Source: Lacticaseibacillus absianus | GTDB taxonomy: Bacteria > Bacillota > Bacilli > Lactobacillales > Lactobacillaceae | DNA length: 64,000 nucleotides | Direction: 5' to 3' | Assembly (NCBI RefSeq): GCF_013407595.1 | Contig: NZ_JABEKX010000001.1 | Span: 514,522-578,521 of the forward strand | Shown here: piece after piece, positions 44,936-53,819 of the stretch | Layout of the letters: each line of letters opens with the position of its first letter | How positions within the stretch are numbered: position 1 is the stretch's first letter | Program-made: the position numbers and the translations under genes | The notes under the pieces: model-generated | Seen by the model: only the letters and a program-made list of their open reading frames with translations | What the model was told of the DNA's origin: nothing | Database searches by the model: none

Positions 44936-44944
44936 TGGTAAAAT
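44936..44944 (+). promoter_or_regulatory. Extended -10 promoter before yesL
   Basis: TGGTAAAAT (TGN plus TAAAAT) lies 28 bases before ATG 44972. The -35 region is weak. It would give the yesL-yesM-yesN unit its own transcript. Confidence 0.5.
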
Positions 44945-44971
44945 GGGGTATCAACTAAGGGGAGGTTATTT

Positions 44972-45580
44972 ATGTTAGGGCGTACAACTCAGAACGTGTT
45001 CACTCGAGTGTTTGTCATGTTGATTTTGAGCCTGTTTTTCTGGGTCTATACATTCGCGGGACTGGTCATACTAGGGCTAGGACCGGCGCTTCGTGCGGTG
45101 GCCGAACTGTATCAGGCCAACCGCTGGGAATGGCGCGGCTATTCGTTCAGGGCCGGGTGGCGACAGTGGCGGGCTGAGTTTTGGTCAGTCAATGCGCATA
45201 CCTGGGGGTTCTTGGGGATCCTCCTGTTCCTGGGGTACAATCTGTACCTAAGTGTACAGCTACATCAAGCGTGGATCGTCTTCGTGCAGTTTGTGATCAT
45301 TGCGGCGATTGTGCTCACCTTTAGCCTGGGTATTTTTACGCTAACGCTCCGGGCACACTATGACATTGCGTTTAGAGATGCCCTGAAACTTGCGCTGGTC
45401 CAGTTCTTTAGCAACTTCTACCAGTTGGCCCTATTTATATTAGCGACGATCGCGACCGTGCTGATCTCCCTGAAGTGGCCAGGACTGATCATCTTCCTCA
45501 GCGTGGGGGCGTACATTGTGTTGGCTGACTGGCTCTCTGGAAAGATGTATGCGCGGATCGATGCCAGTATCGCGCCATGA
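44972..45580 (+). CDS. YesL-like membrane protein (DUF624)
   Basis: A 202-residue membrane protein with five helices, recognised as YesL/DUF624 by LGLGPALRAVAELYQ near the N-terminus. The family is regularly encoded with YesM/YesN systems and LplB-type importers, and its function is not established; a role in signalling or importer assembly is a guess. GGGGAGG precedes ATG 44972. It overlaps the histidine kinase by 4 bases (ATGA). Confidence 0.85.
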   Translation: MLGRTTQNVFTRVFVMLILSLFFWVYTFAGLVILGLGPALRAVAELYQANRWEWRGYSFRAGWRQWRAEFWSVNAHTWGFLGILLFLGYNLYLSVQLHQAWIVFVQFVIIAAIVLTFSLGIFTLTLRAHYDIAFRDALKLALVQFFSNFYQLALFILATIATVLISLKWPGLIIFLSVGAYIVLADWLSGKMYARIDASIAP

Positions 45581-47328
45581 GGCATCAGGAGCACCGCGTG
45601 CGTGAGACTTTGGTGCAGTCGAGTTTTATTCGTCTGATCAAGGTCTACACATGGATATTAGCGACCTCGGTCATCGCGGTGACGAGTATCTTTATTGTCG
45701 TCAACGTCCGTAATTACGAATCCGAGTTGCGACAGGCAGAGAACGCGGCGATGTCGCGGATCACCGATACGGTTTCGCATAATCAACAGGTGGTGGCAGA
45801 CTTTGCCTCCAAGCTCATGACGACGCCAGAGGATCTGGCCAGCTTAGATAAGTACTTCACGACGCCGCTGGCGGACTACGCGGATTATGCGATCGACCGT
45901 AGTTTGGCGGTCGGCGGCCATTACTTTTTTTGGCCGACAGAGTCGAGTCAGTTCTTCTTGCAGAATCCGCAGATCACAGAGATGACGCTGAGGATGGGCG
46001 ACCAGAGCAAAGTTTTCGTTGCCAGTTCGACGAAACCAGGCGGTGAATTACTGAGCGCAGGTACTGTCAAGAAAAAGCTGGCGCTGTCGGCCCCTCTGAT
46101 CAATCAGTACACACTTGCAACGGCAGGCGTCGTCAGCATTGGGTTCAACCAGCAGGAGTTGCGCCAGCAGTTGACTGAGATTCGTGCAACGGCGCCAATT
46201 CAGATCGCAGTGGTGTCAGACTCCGGGGTGCGGGCGTTTTATTATCGGGGTCAGGGGGTGACGCGAGACGAGGAGAAGCGCGTTAAACACGCATTGGCAA
46301 CGGGGACACTTGATAAGTTGACGGGTTATAAAGTCACCAGCAAGGCATTGACGTCCGACTACCAACTGATCCAAGTGACGAACGCGCATACGATCCAGAA
46401 TCTGATCATGTGGCGAGTGTTGCCATTGATGCTACTCGGTCTGGCCTTGCTGACCGCGCTGAGTGGTGTTCTGTGGCTGATCTTCCGGCGTTACCAGCAC
46501 CAGCTCAGCATGATTGTCGGAACGGTTCAAGCGGTGTCTGAGGGTGACCTTAATGCGCGAGTGGCCATTGAGCCCAGTCCGACCGACCTAAAAGTGCTGG
46601 CTACAGGGATCAATGCGATGCTGGCAGAGATCCATGAGCATATCTACACGATCTATCAACTGCGGATCGCACAGCAGGAGGCGAATATTAAGGCATTGCA
46701 GGCGCAGATCAATCCGCATTTTATGTCGAATACGATGGAGTATATTCGAATGGCTGCGTTAGATGCGGATCAACCGGAGCTTGCGCAGGTCGTTTACAGC
46801 TTTGCCGCCTTGTTGCGCAACAATACAGATTTTTCGCCTATGACGACGCTTAAACGTGAGCTGGACTTTATTGATAAATACATCTTTCTTTATCAAGTGC
46901 GGTTTCCAGACCGCTTAGCATATCAGATCAGTGTATCGCCAGAGGTCGCGAAGCTCAGTTTGCCCAAGTTTAGTTTGCAGCCCATCGTCGAGAACTACTT
47001 CGTTCACGGGGTGGACTTTGCCAGAAAAGATAATGCGATGCACTTGAAGGCGTGGCGTGAAGGAGATCAGGTCACCATCACGGTCGTGAATAACGGCCGG
47101 CCCTTATCAGTGGCCGAAGTGGCCGCGGTGAATCAGAAAATGAAGGCACCGCTGGGTCTTTCTCAACGGGACTCGATCGGATTGCAAAACGTCTATTCCC
47201 GACTGAGCGATTACTTCGGTGACAGTTTTGATATGAATCTGAGTAGTGATGGGGTCGAGGGCGTTCAAATGACCATGAGGTTCATTGACAAGGAGGAGAG
47301 CCTGAATGCGCAAGGTGATGATCGTTGA
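45577..47328 (+). CDS. YesM-type sensor histidine kinase
   Basis: A 583-residue membrane kinase: one helix at about 20-42, an extracellular sensor domain (about 43-275), a second helix (about 278-302), HAMP (about 305-360), the HisKA-like His_kinase domain with phospho-His381 in QINPHFMSNTMEYIR, and HATPase (about 460-575, with the GIGLQNVYSRL box). Such kinases sense extracellular carbohydrates, often with the help of the importer. Its neighbours point to N-glycan sensing, as proposed for pneumococcal TCS07. It overlaps the response regulator by 23 bases. Confidence 0.93.
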   Translation: MRHQEHRVRETLVQSSFIRLIKVYTWILATSVIAVTSIFIVVNVRNYESELRQAENAAMSRITDTVSHNQQVVADFASKLMTTPEDLASLDKYFTTPLADYADYAIDRSLAVGGHYFFWPTESSQFFLQNPQITEMTLRMGDQSKVFVASSTKPGGELLSAGTVKKKLALSAPLINQYTLATAGVVSIGFNQQELRQQLTEIRATAPIQIAVVSDSGVRAFYYRGQGVTRDEEKRVKHALATGTLDKLTGYKVTSKALTSDYQLIQVTNAHTIQNLIMWRVLPLMLLGLALLTALSGVLWLIFRRYQHQLSMIVGTVQAVSEGDLNARVAIEPSPTDLKVLATGINAMLAEIHEHIYTIYQLRIAQQEANIKALQAQINPHFMSNTMEYIRMAALDADQPELAQVVYSFAALLRNNTDFSPMTTLKRELDFIDKYIFLYQVRFPDRLAYQISVSPEVAKLSLPKFSLQPIVENYFVHGVDFARKDNAMHLKAWREGDQVTITVVNNGRPLSVAEVAAVNQKMKAPLGLSQRDSIGLQNVYSRLSDYFGDSFDMNLSSDGVEGVQMTMRFIDKEESLNAQGDDR

Positions 47329-48751
47329 CGATGAATACATGTTGCTACGTGGGCTGCGTAAGTTGATCGATTGGACGAGCCTGGGGTTGCGCGTTGAGAA
47401 CACTGAGCAAAACCCAGTCAGGGCATTGGCGTATCTACGCACCAACCCCATCGATATCCTTGTCTCGGATATGAATATGCCGGAGATGCCGGGGCCAACG
47501 TTCGTGGCGGCAGCCAAGCAGATACAGCCTGAGATGGAATTGATCGTGGTCTCGGGATATGCAGATTTTGACTACGTGAAGGCTGGTCTGCAGCAACATG
47601 CGGTCAATTACTTGAGCAAGCCGATCGATGCTGATGAGCTAGACGAGGCAGTGCGTGCGGCGATCGACCGCCTTGAGGCGCGCCAGCAAGTAGACGCTAA
47701 CGCAAGCCTTGCGGCGCAGACGCAGTTAAGGACATTGGTAACGACTGGTGCGGTAGAGCTGGCGAAGTCGCTGGGGGTGTCTTTCGATCATGAGCAAGCC
47801 CCCGTGCGTTTACTAGCGGAGTTGAATCCGCTGCCACCCAATATATTAACTGCATATCTAGACGCAGTGCCAGGCGTCCGTGGCTTTTTCCGGGAGGCGC
47901 AAGACTTTGTCATCTTGTTTCAGGGTGATCAGCAGCATCTGTCTACTTTTATCAATGAATCGCCTCGGGCGGTCGCCTCAGCCCAACGGCCAGTGTTGGT
48001 CGGACCAGAGGTATCAAAAGTCGACCAACTGCCGGGTTCATATGCCCAGTTGACCGCGGAGATCGCTCGCCAGTATTTCTTTGAGACTGCCAGCGGGTTA
48101 CGCGTAATGCTAGCCGCCGGTGAAGCGGATAACGTGCCGACATTACCAGATTTTTCTAGTGTGCGTCAGCAGATCGCAATGCTTGAACCGGCCGCATTCA
48201 AGCGGTGGCTCGCAGGGCAGTTCGAAGGGTTACGTGAAGCCAATGCCTCGGTCTTGTTGACCAGACAGATGGCCTTGTTGGTACTGATGGTATTGGCTGA
48301 AAAATTGACGCGTTTTGAGGACAAGGCAGAAGTGATCGCAACCATCAACCAGGCCCCGGTTGTCACGAAGCTGAGTGAGATCCTCGTGGCAGTTGCCCAA
48401 AGAGCGGCTACGCATGGGACCAGACGCTACTCCCGTAACGTGGCGGCGGTGCAGCATATCATCCACGAACGCTACGCTGAACCATTGACCCTGAGTAATG
48501 TTGCGGCAGAGCTTCACCTCAATTCGGTCTATCTTGGTCAGCTGTTCAAGCAGGAAACCGGTCGAACTTTTGCACAGTATCGTAACGATTGGCGGATCGG
48601 TGTTGCAATCGATATGCTGCGCAATATTAACTACGATATCAATGAGATCGCGTTGGCGGTCGGGTATCCTAATCCCAACTATTTTTACAAGATTTTCAAG
48701 TTGCAGACAAGTATGTCACCTCGTGAATATCGTGAGGCGATGGGCCGCTAA
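47306..48751 (+). CDS. YesN-type response regulator (receiver + AraC DNA-binding domain)
   Basis: A 481-residue regulator: receiver domain (1-120) with acidic pocket Asp8/Asp9, phospho-acceptor Asp55 (VSDMNMP) and the conserved Lys in YLSKPID, a middle domain, and two AraC helix-turn-helix motifs at the C-terminus (about 380-478, LTLSNVAAELHLNSVYLGQLFK and IALAVGYPNPNYFYKIFK). It is partner of the YesM kinase. The direct repeats before the importer at 39626-39662 are candidate targets. Start ATG 47306 lies behind AGGAGGAG. Confidence 0.93.
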   Translation: MRKVMIVDDEYMLLRGLRKLIDWTSLGLRVENTEQNPVRALAYLRTNPIDILVSDMNMPEMPGPTFVAAAKQIQPEMELIVVSGYADFDYVKAGLQQHAVNYLSKPIDADELDEAVRAAIDRLEARQQVDANASLAAQTQLRTLVTTGAVELAKSLGVSFDHEQAPVRLLAELNPLPPNILTAYLDAVPGVRGFFREAQDFVILFQGDQQHLSTFINESPRAVASAQRPVLVGPEVSKVDQLPGSYAQLTAEIARQYFFETASGLRVMLAAGEADNVPTLPDFSSVRQQIAMLEPAAFKRWLAGQFEGLREANASVLLTRQMALLVLMVLAEKLTRFEDKAEVIATINQAPVVTKLSEILVAVAQRAATHGTRRYSRNVAAVQHIIHERYAEPLTLSNVAAELHLNSVYLGQLFKQETGRTFAQYRNDWRIGVAIDMLRNINYDINEIALAVGYPNPNYFYKIFKLQTSMSPREYREAMGR

Positions 48752-48784
48752 TCCTGCGCGCATGTGTGATAAGGAGAGATGATA

Positions 48785-49300
48785 GTGACGGAGATCAAAA
48801 GCCTTGAGCTGGGTCGTTTGCAGATCACGGCGATGCGCCGAGCTGATGTTGTCGCACTCGGCCAGGCCTTCGTCGCTCAGGGCTGGTCGGCGCGGCTGGC
48901 GGTGCTCGAACGCTATTGGGCGGAACAAACCGCCGGTATGCGAGCAGTGTTCGTCGCGCGCGACTCGACGCGCGTGCTCGGCTACTTGACCCGCGTGCCG
49001 CAAGCGGCGCACGGGCCGTTTGCTGGGCAACTGCCGGAGCTGGTCGATTTCAACGTCTTTGGGCCGTACCAGCGCCAGGGCGTCGGGACCGCGCTGATGA
49101 CAGCGGCAGAAGCCGGTGCGGGGCCGCGGATCAGCCTCGGCGTCGGCCTGCACGCCGGCTACGGAGCGGCGCAACGGCTGCGGGGGTATGTGCCAGATGG
49201 TAGTGGGCTCTGGTACCGCAATGCACCGCTGGCGCGAGGGGCGGTGTGCGTCAATGATGATCTCGTGTTATACCTAGTCAAAGAAATGCAAGAGGGATAA
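48785..49300 (+). CDS. GNAT-family N-acetyltransferase
   Basis: A 171-residue acetyltransferase with the acetyl-CoA loop YQRQGVGTALM (about residue 100). I prefer GTG 48785, 7 bases after AAGGAGAG; ATG 48779 abuts that site. It is small, cytoplasmic, of unknown substrate and clearly more GC-rich than the YesMN genes before it. It precedes GH13 copy 3 by 2 bases, so the two form a small operon that could be transcribed with yesMN. A different GNAT protein lies at 62108-62617. Confidence 0.82.
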   Translation: MTEIKSLELGRLQITAMRRADVVALGQAFVAQGWSARLAVLERYWAEQTAGMRAVFVARDSTRVLGYLTRVPQAAHGPFAGQLPELVDFNVFGPYQRQGVGTALMTAAEAGAGPRISLGVGLHAGYGAAQRLRGYVPDGSGLWYRNAPLARGAVCVNDDLVLYLVKEMQEG

Positions 49301-49302
49301 GC

Positions 49303-50940
49303 ATGCAAAAACATTGGTGGCAAGAAGCCGTGGTGTACCAAGTCTACCCACGGTCGTTCCAAGATAGTGACGATGACGGGCTGGGCGACCTTAACGGGTT
49401 ACGTCGGCGCCTGCCGTACATCAAGCGGCTGGGGGCCGACGTGATCTGGCTGACGCCGGTGTACCGGTCGCCGGATGATGATAACGGCTACGACATCAGC
49501 GATTACGAGTCGATCCAGCCAGCGTTTGGTACGATGGCCGATTTTGATGCCGTGCTGGCCGATGCGCATGCGCTGGGGCTCAAGATCGTGATGGATCTGG
49601 TCGTCAACCACACCAGCGACGAACACGCGTGGTTCGCCGAGAGCCGCAAGGCGGTGGACAACCCGTACCGCGACTACTACATCTGGCGCGACCCCGTCGA
49701 CGGGCACGAACCGGCACCGTGGTCCTCGACCTTCTCTGGCTCAGCCTGGGAATTCGATGAGGCGACCGGGCAGTACTACCTGCACCTGTTTTCCAAAAAG
49801 CAACCGGACCTCAACTGGCGCAACGATACGGTGCGCGACGAGATCTATGGGATGATGACCCGCTGGCTCGACCGCGGCATCGACGGCTTCCGCATGGATG
49901 TGATCAACTCCATCTCCAAGCCAGAGGACTTCACCAACACACGGCGGGGCGATGACCGGCAGGCGCAGGTGCACGCCTACCTGCGCGAGATGAACGACCG
50001 CGTGCTGTCCAAGTACGACATTATGACGGTGGGGGAGACCGGGGGCGTAACACCGGAGTCGGCGCAGCTGTATGCGGGGTATGATACCCACGAGCTGAGC
50101 ATGGTGTTCCAGTTCCAGCACCTCAGCTTGGATCTGGACCGCGAATTCGGGCGCTGGCGCCACCACCCGATCCAGCTCAGCCGGCTCAAAGCGATCATGA
50201 CGCGCTGGCAGGTCGAGTTGGCGGGTAAGGCGTGGAACTCGCTGTTCTGGAGTAACCACGACCAGCCGCGGGCCGTCTCGCGCTGGGGCAACGACCGGCC
50301 GCTGTACCGGGAACTGTCCGCCAAGATGCTCGGCGCGGTCCTGCACTACCAGCAAGGCACGCCGTACATCTACCAAGGTGAAGAGCTGGGGATGACCAAC
50401 GTCTACAACGTGCAGTCCATTGACGATTGCCGCGACATCGAGACCCTCAACGCGTGGCAGGACCTGGTCGAAACTCGCCACCTGTTGGCGCCAGACGAGA
50501 TGCTGCTGGGGATCGAACTCTGCGGGCGCGACAACGCCCGGACCCCGATGCAGTGGGACACCAGCGCTAACGCCGGCTTCACCAGTGCGGGCGTCACCCC
50601 GTGGATCGGCCTGAATGACAATTACCCCAAGATCAACGCGGCCAGCCAGGTCGATGACCCGAATTCCGTGTTCAGCTTCTATCGCGAGATGAACGCGCTG
50701 CGCAAGCAGTACCCGATCATCACGTACGGCGACTACACCCTGCTGGCGCCTGAAGACGAGCAGGTCTGGGCCTACACCCGCACCCTGGATGGGCAGGTCC
50801 TGACGGTCGTTGCCAACTTCACGGATGAGACCCTGACGCGGCCAGAAGCCGCACCGGCGGGCACCCTGTTGCAACAGAACTATGGCGACGACGCCGGTGA
50901 GCGACTGCGGCCATACGAAGTGAAGGTCTACTTGAAGTAA
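49303..50940 (+). CDS. GH13 alpha-glucosidase, oligo-1,6-glucosidase type (copy 3)
   Basis: A 545-residue GH13 enzyme with nucleophile Asp199 (GFRMDVIN), acid/base in TVGETGG and third Asp in SNHDQP. Val200 suggests alpha-1,6 specificity. It resembles copy 2 in its N-terminus (QHWWQ/KHWWQ...YQ(I/V)YPRSFQDSD) and copy 1 around the active site. GC content is visibly higher than copy 2, so it is not a recent duplicate. AGAGGGAT precedes ATG 49303; the gene follows GNAT by 2 bases. Confidence 0.92.
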   Translation: MQKHWWQEAVVYQVYPRSFQDSDDDGLGDLNGLRRRLPYIKRLGADVIWLTPVYRSPDDDNGYDISDYESIQPAFGTMADFDAVLADAHALGLKIVMDLVVNHTSDEHAWFAESRKAVDNPYRDYYIWRDPVDGHEPAPWSSTFSGSAWEFDEATGQYYLHLFSKKQPDLNWRNDTVRDEIYGMMTRWLDRGIDGFRMDVINSISKPEDFTNTRRGDDRQAQVHAYLREMNDRVLSKYDIMTVGETGGVTPESAQLYAGYDTHELSMVFQFQHLSLDLDREFGRWRHHPIQLSRLKAIMTRWQVELAGKAWNSLFWSNHDQPRAVSRWGNDRPLYRELSAKMLGAVLHYQQGTPYIYQGEELGMTNVYNVQSIDDCRDIETLNAWQDLVETRHLLAPDEMLLGIELCGRDNARTPMQWDTSANAGFTSAGVTPWIGLNDNYPKINAASQVDDPNSVFSFYREMNALRKQYPIITYGDYTLLAPEDEQVWAYTRTLDGQVLTVVANFTDETLTRPEAAPAGTLLQQNYGDDAGERLRPYEVKVYLK

Positions 50941-50952
50941 GCTTAGCCCCAA

Positions 50953-51027
50953 AAACCGGCGATCCCCCCGCGTTCCGCCCCGTCAGGCGATGTGTCTGAC
51001 CGGCAGAACGTGAGGGGGTCGCCGGTT
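50953..51027. terminator. Long branched hairpin between convergent genes
   Basis: AAACCGGCGATCCCCC pairs with GGGGGTCGCCGGTTT, with inner CGTTC/GAACG and GTCAG/CTGAC stems. It lies between the convergent GH13 and M20 genes and probably terminates both, although T runs are short. Confidence 0.6.
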
Positions 51028-51065
51028 TGGCGTGACCTCCAAAATTGATAGATGACCTAGACCAA

Positions 51066-52202
51066 TCAGTCGAAGTACGCCCTAGCGATCGCTTCAAACT
51101 CGCGGATCGTCTCGTGGTAGCGAGTCAAGCTGACATACTCGTCGACTTGGTGGGAGACGCTACCGGCTTCGTTGCCGGGCCCGTAGATGATCGTCTCGAA
51201 GTGGTTGGCGCTCTTGGTGAACTCAGAGGCGTCGGTGGCGCCGTGGGAGATCGTCAGCGCGCGCGCAGCGCCGGTGGTCGCAGCGATCGCCGCGTTGGCG
51301 CGGGTGACCAGACGACCGGTGCGCTCAGTCAGAACGGGGAAGAAGCTGTGGGTCAGCTCGAACTCGAGCTTGCCCGGCCCGGCCGCGTCTAGCTCGGCGA
51401 CGAGGGCTTGCAGGCGAGCGGTGACTTCGGCGTTGGTGAAGCTTGGGGTCGGCCGGATGTTACCGGCTAGCTCCGCGTAGTCGGGGATCGTGTTGACTTG
51501 ATCACCGGCGCGCAGCACGGTGACGCTGTGCACGAGCTCGCCGATCACAGGATCGACTGGTGTGTCCGCAAACAGGGTGCGTTCGGCCTGAACGAAGTCG
51601 ACCAGCTTGGCGATTGCGTTGACCCCTGTCTGCGGCAGGGAGCTGTGGACGGACTTGCCATAGCTCTTGACCTTGTAGTTGTAAGAGCCAGCGTGGGCGT
51701 ACTCGATCTTGCCACCGGTCGGCTCGCCGACGATCAGGGCCGCGATGTCATCTGCGTAGCCGAGGTCGGTCAGCTGGCGGGCGCCCATCGCGCCGTACTC
51801 CTCACCCACGGTCGCCATGAAGCGCACATGGTGGGGGAAGCCGCTGGTTTTGAGCGCGATGAAGGCCAGCGCCATGGCGGCAAGGCCGGATTTCATGTCA
51901 GACGCGCCGCGTCCGTAAAGCTTATCGCCGTCGATCGCGGCCGCAAACGGGGGAAAGTGCCACTGGCTGAGGTCGCCGACGTTGACCACGTCTTCGTGGC
52001 CAGTGAAGGCGAACACCGGTTGACCGTCGCCAAATTCTGCCACCAAGTTCACGCGGTGGTCGGCATAGGGGATCAGCTTGACCGCGATCCCAGCCGCCTC
52101 GAACTTCGCCTGGAGCAAGTGCGCGATCGCTTCTTCGTTGCCGGTTGCGGTCGAGGTATCGACCTGTACCAATTCTTGTAAAAACTGTGTTGCTTCGTCC
52201 AT
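51066..52202 (-). CDS. M20 family metallopeptidase (ArgE/DapE type)
   Basis: A 378-residue zinc hydrolase. Metal ligands are seen in FTGHEDVV (His68), YGRGASDMKSG (Asp102) and VGEEYGAMG (Glu pair about 135), plus the terminal SHQVDEYV. The family includes succinyl-diaminopimelate desuccinylase, acetylornithine deacetylase and dipeptidases, and the N-terminus (ATQFLQELVQVDTS) resembles ArgE/DapE-type proteins annotated in lactobacilli. The substrate is not decided. It is monocistronic, divergent from the Met T-box leader. The ribosome binding site before ATG 52202 is weak. Confidence 0.85.
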   Translation of the reverse strand: MDEATQFLQELVQVDTSTATGNEEAIAHLLQAKFEAAGIAVKLIPYADHRVNLVAEFGDGQPVFAFTGHEDVVNVGDLSQWHFPPFAAAIDGDKLYGRGASDMKSGLAAMALAFIALKTSGFPHHVRFMATVGEEYGAMGARQLTDLGYADDIAALIVGEPTGGKIEYAHAGSYNYKVKSYGKSVHSSLPQTGVNAIAKLVDFVQAERTLFADTPVDPVIGELVHSVTVLRAGDQVNTIPDYAELAGNIRPTPSFTNAEVTARLQALVAELDAAGPGKLEFELTHSFFPVLTERTGRLVTRANAAIAATTGAARALTISHGATDASEFTKSANHFETIIYGPGNEAGSVSHQVDEYVSLTRYHETIREFEAIARAYFD

Positions 52203-52259
52203 TTTTGCTCACCATCTTTCGCCCCCAAAGGTACACGAGGCCAAATGAAAAATCAACTG

Positions 52260-52287
52260 TTGACATTAAAAATTGGCGTGGTATTCT
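52260..52287 (+). promoter_or_regulatory. Promoter of the T-box/metQ transcript
   Basis: TTGACA (52260-52265) and TATTCT (52282-52287), 16-bp spacer, with TGG before the -10 (extended -10). It starts transcription just upstream of the T-box leader. Confidence 0.7.
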
Positions 52288-52294
52288 GAGTGCA

Positions 52295-52566
52295 ACTTAA
52301 AAAACGATGAAACGACGTCAAGTGAGTAGGCGTGGCAAGACTGCACAGAGAACCCGGGTAGCTGAGAACGGGGTAGCACGACGCACCGAACATGGCTTGA
52401 TCAACATGGCGCACCGAGTCCCTCGGACAAGGCTGCGATGGCTGGCACCCATTACCGTGCACGCAGATTATTGTCTGTTGTGGAGGACGGCCGTGCGCCG
52501 TCGAATTAGAATGGTACCGTGGGCCCGCTCACTTCTAACGTTGGTTAGAGGTGGGCGGTTTTTTTT
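52295..52566 (+). ncRNA. T-box riboswitch leader, probably methionine-specific
   Basis: The stem I region carries AGTGAGTAGGC and AGAGAACCC. The antiterminator has the T-box bulge TGGTACC (52512-52518, within AGAATGGTACCGTGGG), which binds the uncharged tRNA end. A terminator overlaps its 3' side. A candidate specifier is ATG 52392-52394, preceded by GAAC; another ATG at 52405-52407 makes this uncertain. The downstream metQ supports Met specificity. Unaminoacylated tRNA-Met would favour read-through. Confidence 0.85.
52525..52566 (+). terminator. Conditional terminator of the T-box leader
   Basis: CCGCTCACTTCTAAC pairs with GTTAGAGGTGGGCGG (two G-T pairs), loop GTTG, then eight T residues. 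Its left arm overlaps the antiterminator region. Confidence 0.88.
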
Positions 52567-52685
52567 GCCCCGGAGCAGCGGCCGCGCACCGCGGATGGTC
52601 AGGTTGCCCGGCCAGCCGGTACCGCCGTTGTGCGCTCGACGCCACCCCACTCACGTGGCTGCGTTTCATCACAGGAGGACATATC

Positions 52686-53516
52686 ATGAAAATCAGTTTG
52701 AAGCATATTGGGATCGTTGCCGCACTAGGGTTGCTCTTGACGGGTTGCGGGCAGGCCAAAAAAGGCAGTGACGCGGACAAGACGACTACCGTTAAGATCG
52801 GGATCGTCGGCGCGGACCAAGACATCTGGAATGCGGTCGCGAAGAAGGTCAAAAAAGACGGCATCACGATCAAGATCGTGCAGTTCCAGGATTACAATCA
52901 GCCCAACACGGCGTTGCGTGACGGGGACATCGACCTCAACGCCTTCCAGCACCAGTACTTCCTGGACAACTGGAACAAAGAGCAAAATGCGGACTTGATC
53001 TCGATTGCCAAGACTGTGATCGCCCCGGCCGCGGTCTACTCCCAGAAGATCAGCAGCCTCAAGCAACTCAAGAAGGGGGATAAGATCTCGATCCCGAACG
53101 ACGCGACGAACGAGGGGCGTGCGTTGCAGCTTCTGGAATACGCCGGGTTGATCAAACTCAACGATAAAGTCGCCCTGCCAACGCCACGAGACATCACCGA
53201 GAACAAGTTGTCGCTCGATATCCAGGCGCTCGACGCCGCGCAGCTGCCGGCCTCCCTGCCGGATGTGGCCTGCTCGGTCGTGAACTCCGGGGTCGCCGTC
53301 GACGCCAAGCTCGACCCGAAGAAGGCGATCTACCGCGAGGCGATCACCAAGAAGTCCATTCCGTGGATCAACATCATCGCGGCGCGCAAGGCGGATAAGA
53401 ACAATGCGACGTACAAAAAGATCGTCAAAGCATACCAGACTGACGACATCGCGAAGTTGATCAAGAAGCAGTATAAGGGCACTGAAGTCACCGCCTGGAA
53501 CATCGATCTGAAGTAG
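52686..53516 (+). CDS. metQ: MetQ/NlpA-family methionine-binding lipoprotein
   Basis: A 276-residue lipoprotein; lipobox LLTGC (Cys21). The mature protein is a MetQ fold: VKIGIVGADQDIWNAV, FQDYNQPNTAL, NAFQHQYFLDNW and IPNDATNEGRALQLLE are family landmarks. It delivers D/L-methionine to a MetNI ABC transporter, whose genes are not adjacent. AGGAGGA precedes ATG 52686; longer frames run back into the T-box leader and are not used. Met T-box control fits this function. Confidence 0.92.
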   Translation: MKISLKHIGIVAALGLLLTGCGQAKKGSDADKTTTVKIGIVGADQDIWNAVAKKVKKDGITIKIVQFQDYNQPNTALRDGDIDLNAFQHQYFLDNWNKEQNADLISIAKTVIAPAAVYSQKISSLKQLKKGDKISIPNDATNEGRALQLLEYAGLIKLNDKVALPTPRDITENKLSLDIQALDAAQLPASLPDVACSVVNSGVAVDAKLDPKKAIYREAITKKSIPWINIIAARKADKNNATYKKIVKAYQTDDIAKLIKKQYKGTEVTAWNIDLK

Positions 53517-53578
53517 CCTGACTGGCGCAACCGCTAACTGGATAGACGTCTGACCACCTGGTCGGACTGTCGCTCGCA

Positions 53579-53608
53579 ACGCATCCTTTCACGGAAGGGT
53601 GCGTTTTT
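53579..53608 (+). terminator. Rho-independent terminator after metQ
   Basis: ACGCATCCTT pairs with AAGGGTGCGT (one G-T pair) and is followed by five T residues. Confidence 0.85.
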
Positions 53609-53764
53609 GGCGTGCAGGCGCGTCGCTCGGCATTCGGCGATGGATGGACAAGCTAGTTCACCCCGATGGCTTTCTTTCTATAAGGAGTTTTGGTCCCCGA
53701 ATACTGGGTCTAGTCGGCTTTTCTCGCGCGCGTTAGGTGGTGACGAAAATTTTGGGGTCAGCGC

Positions 53765-53795
53765 TTGACTTAGAGTGCACTCGAAGTCGTATGGT
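53765..53795 (+). promoter_or_regulatory. MerR-type promoter with 19-bp spacer and dyad
   Basis: TTGACT (53765-53770) and TATGGT (53790-53795) are 19 bp apart, the over-long spacing that MerR activators correct. The spacer holds CTTAGAGTGCACTCGAAG (53769-53786), a dyad of the AdhR/NmlR type. The MerR gene is second in the operon, so autoregulation is likely. Confidence 0.85.
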
Positions 53796-53819
53796 TGGTC
53801 TATGAAGGGAGTGACCAGC

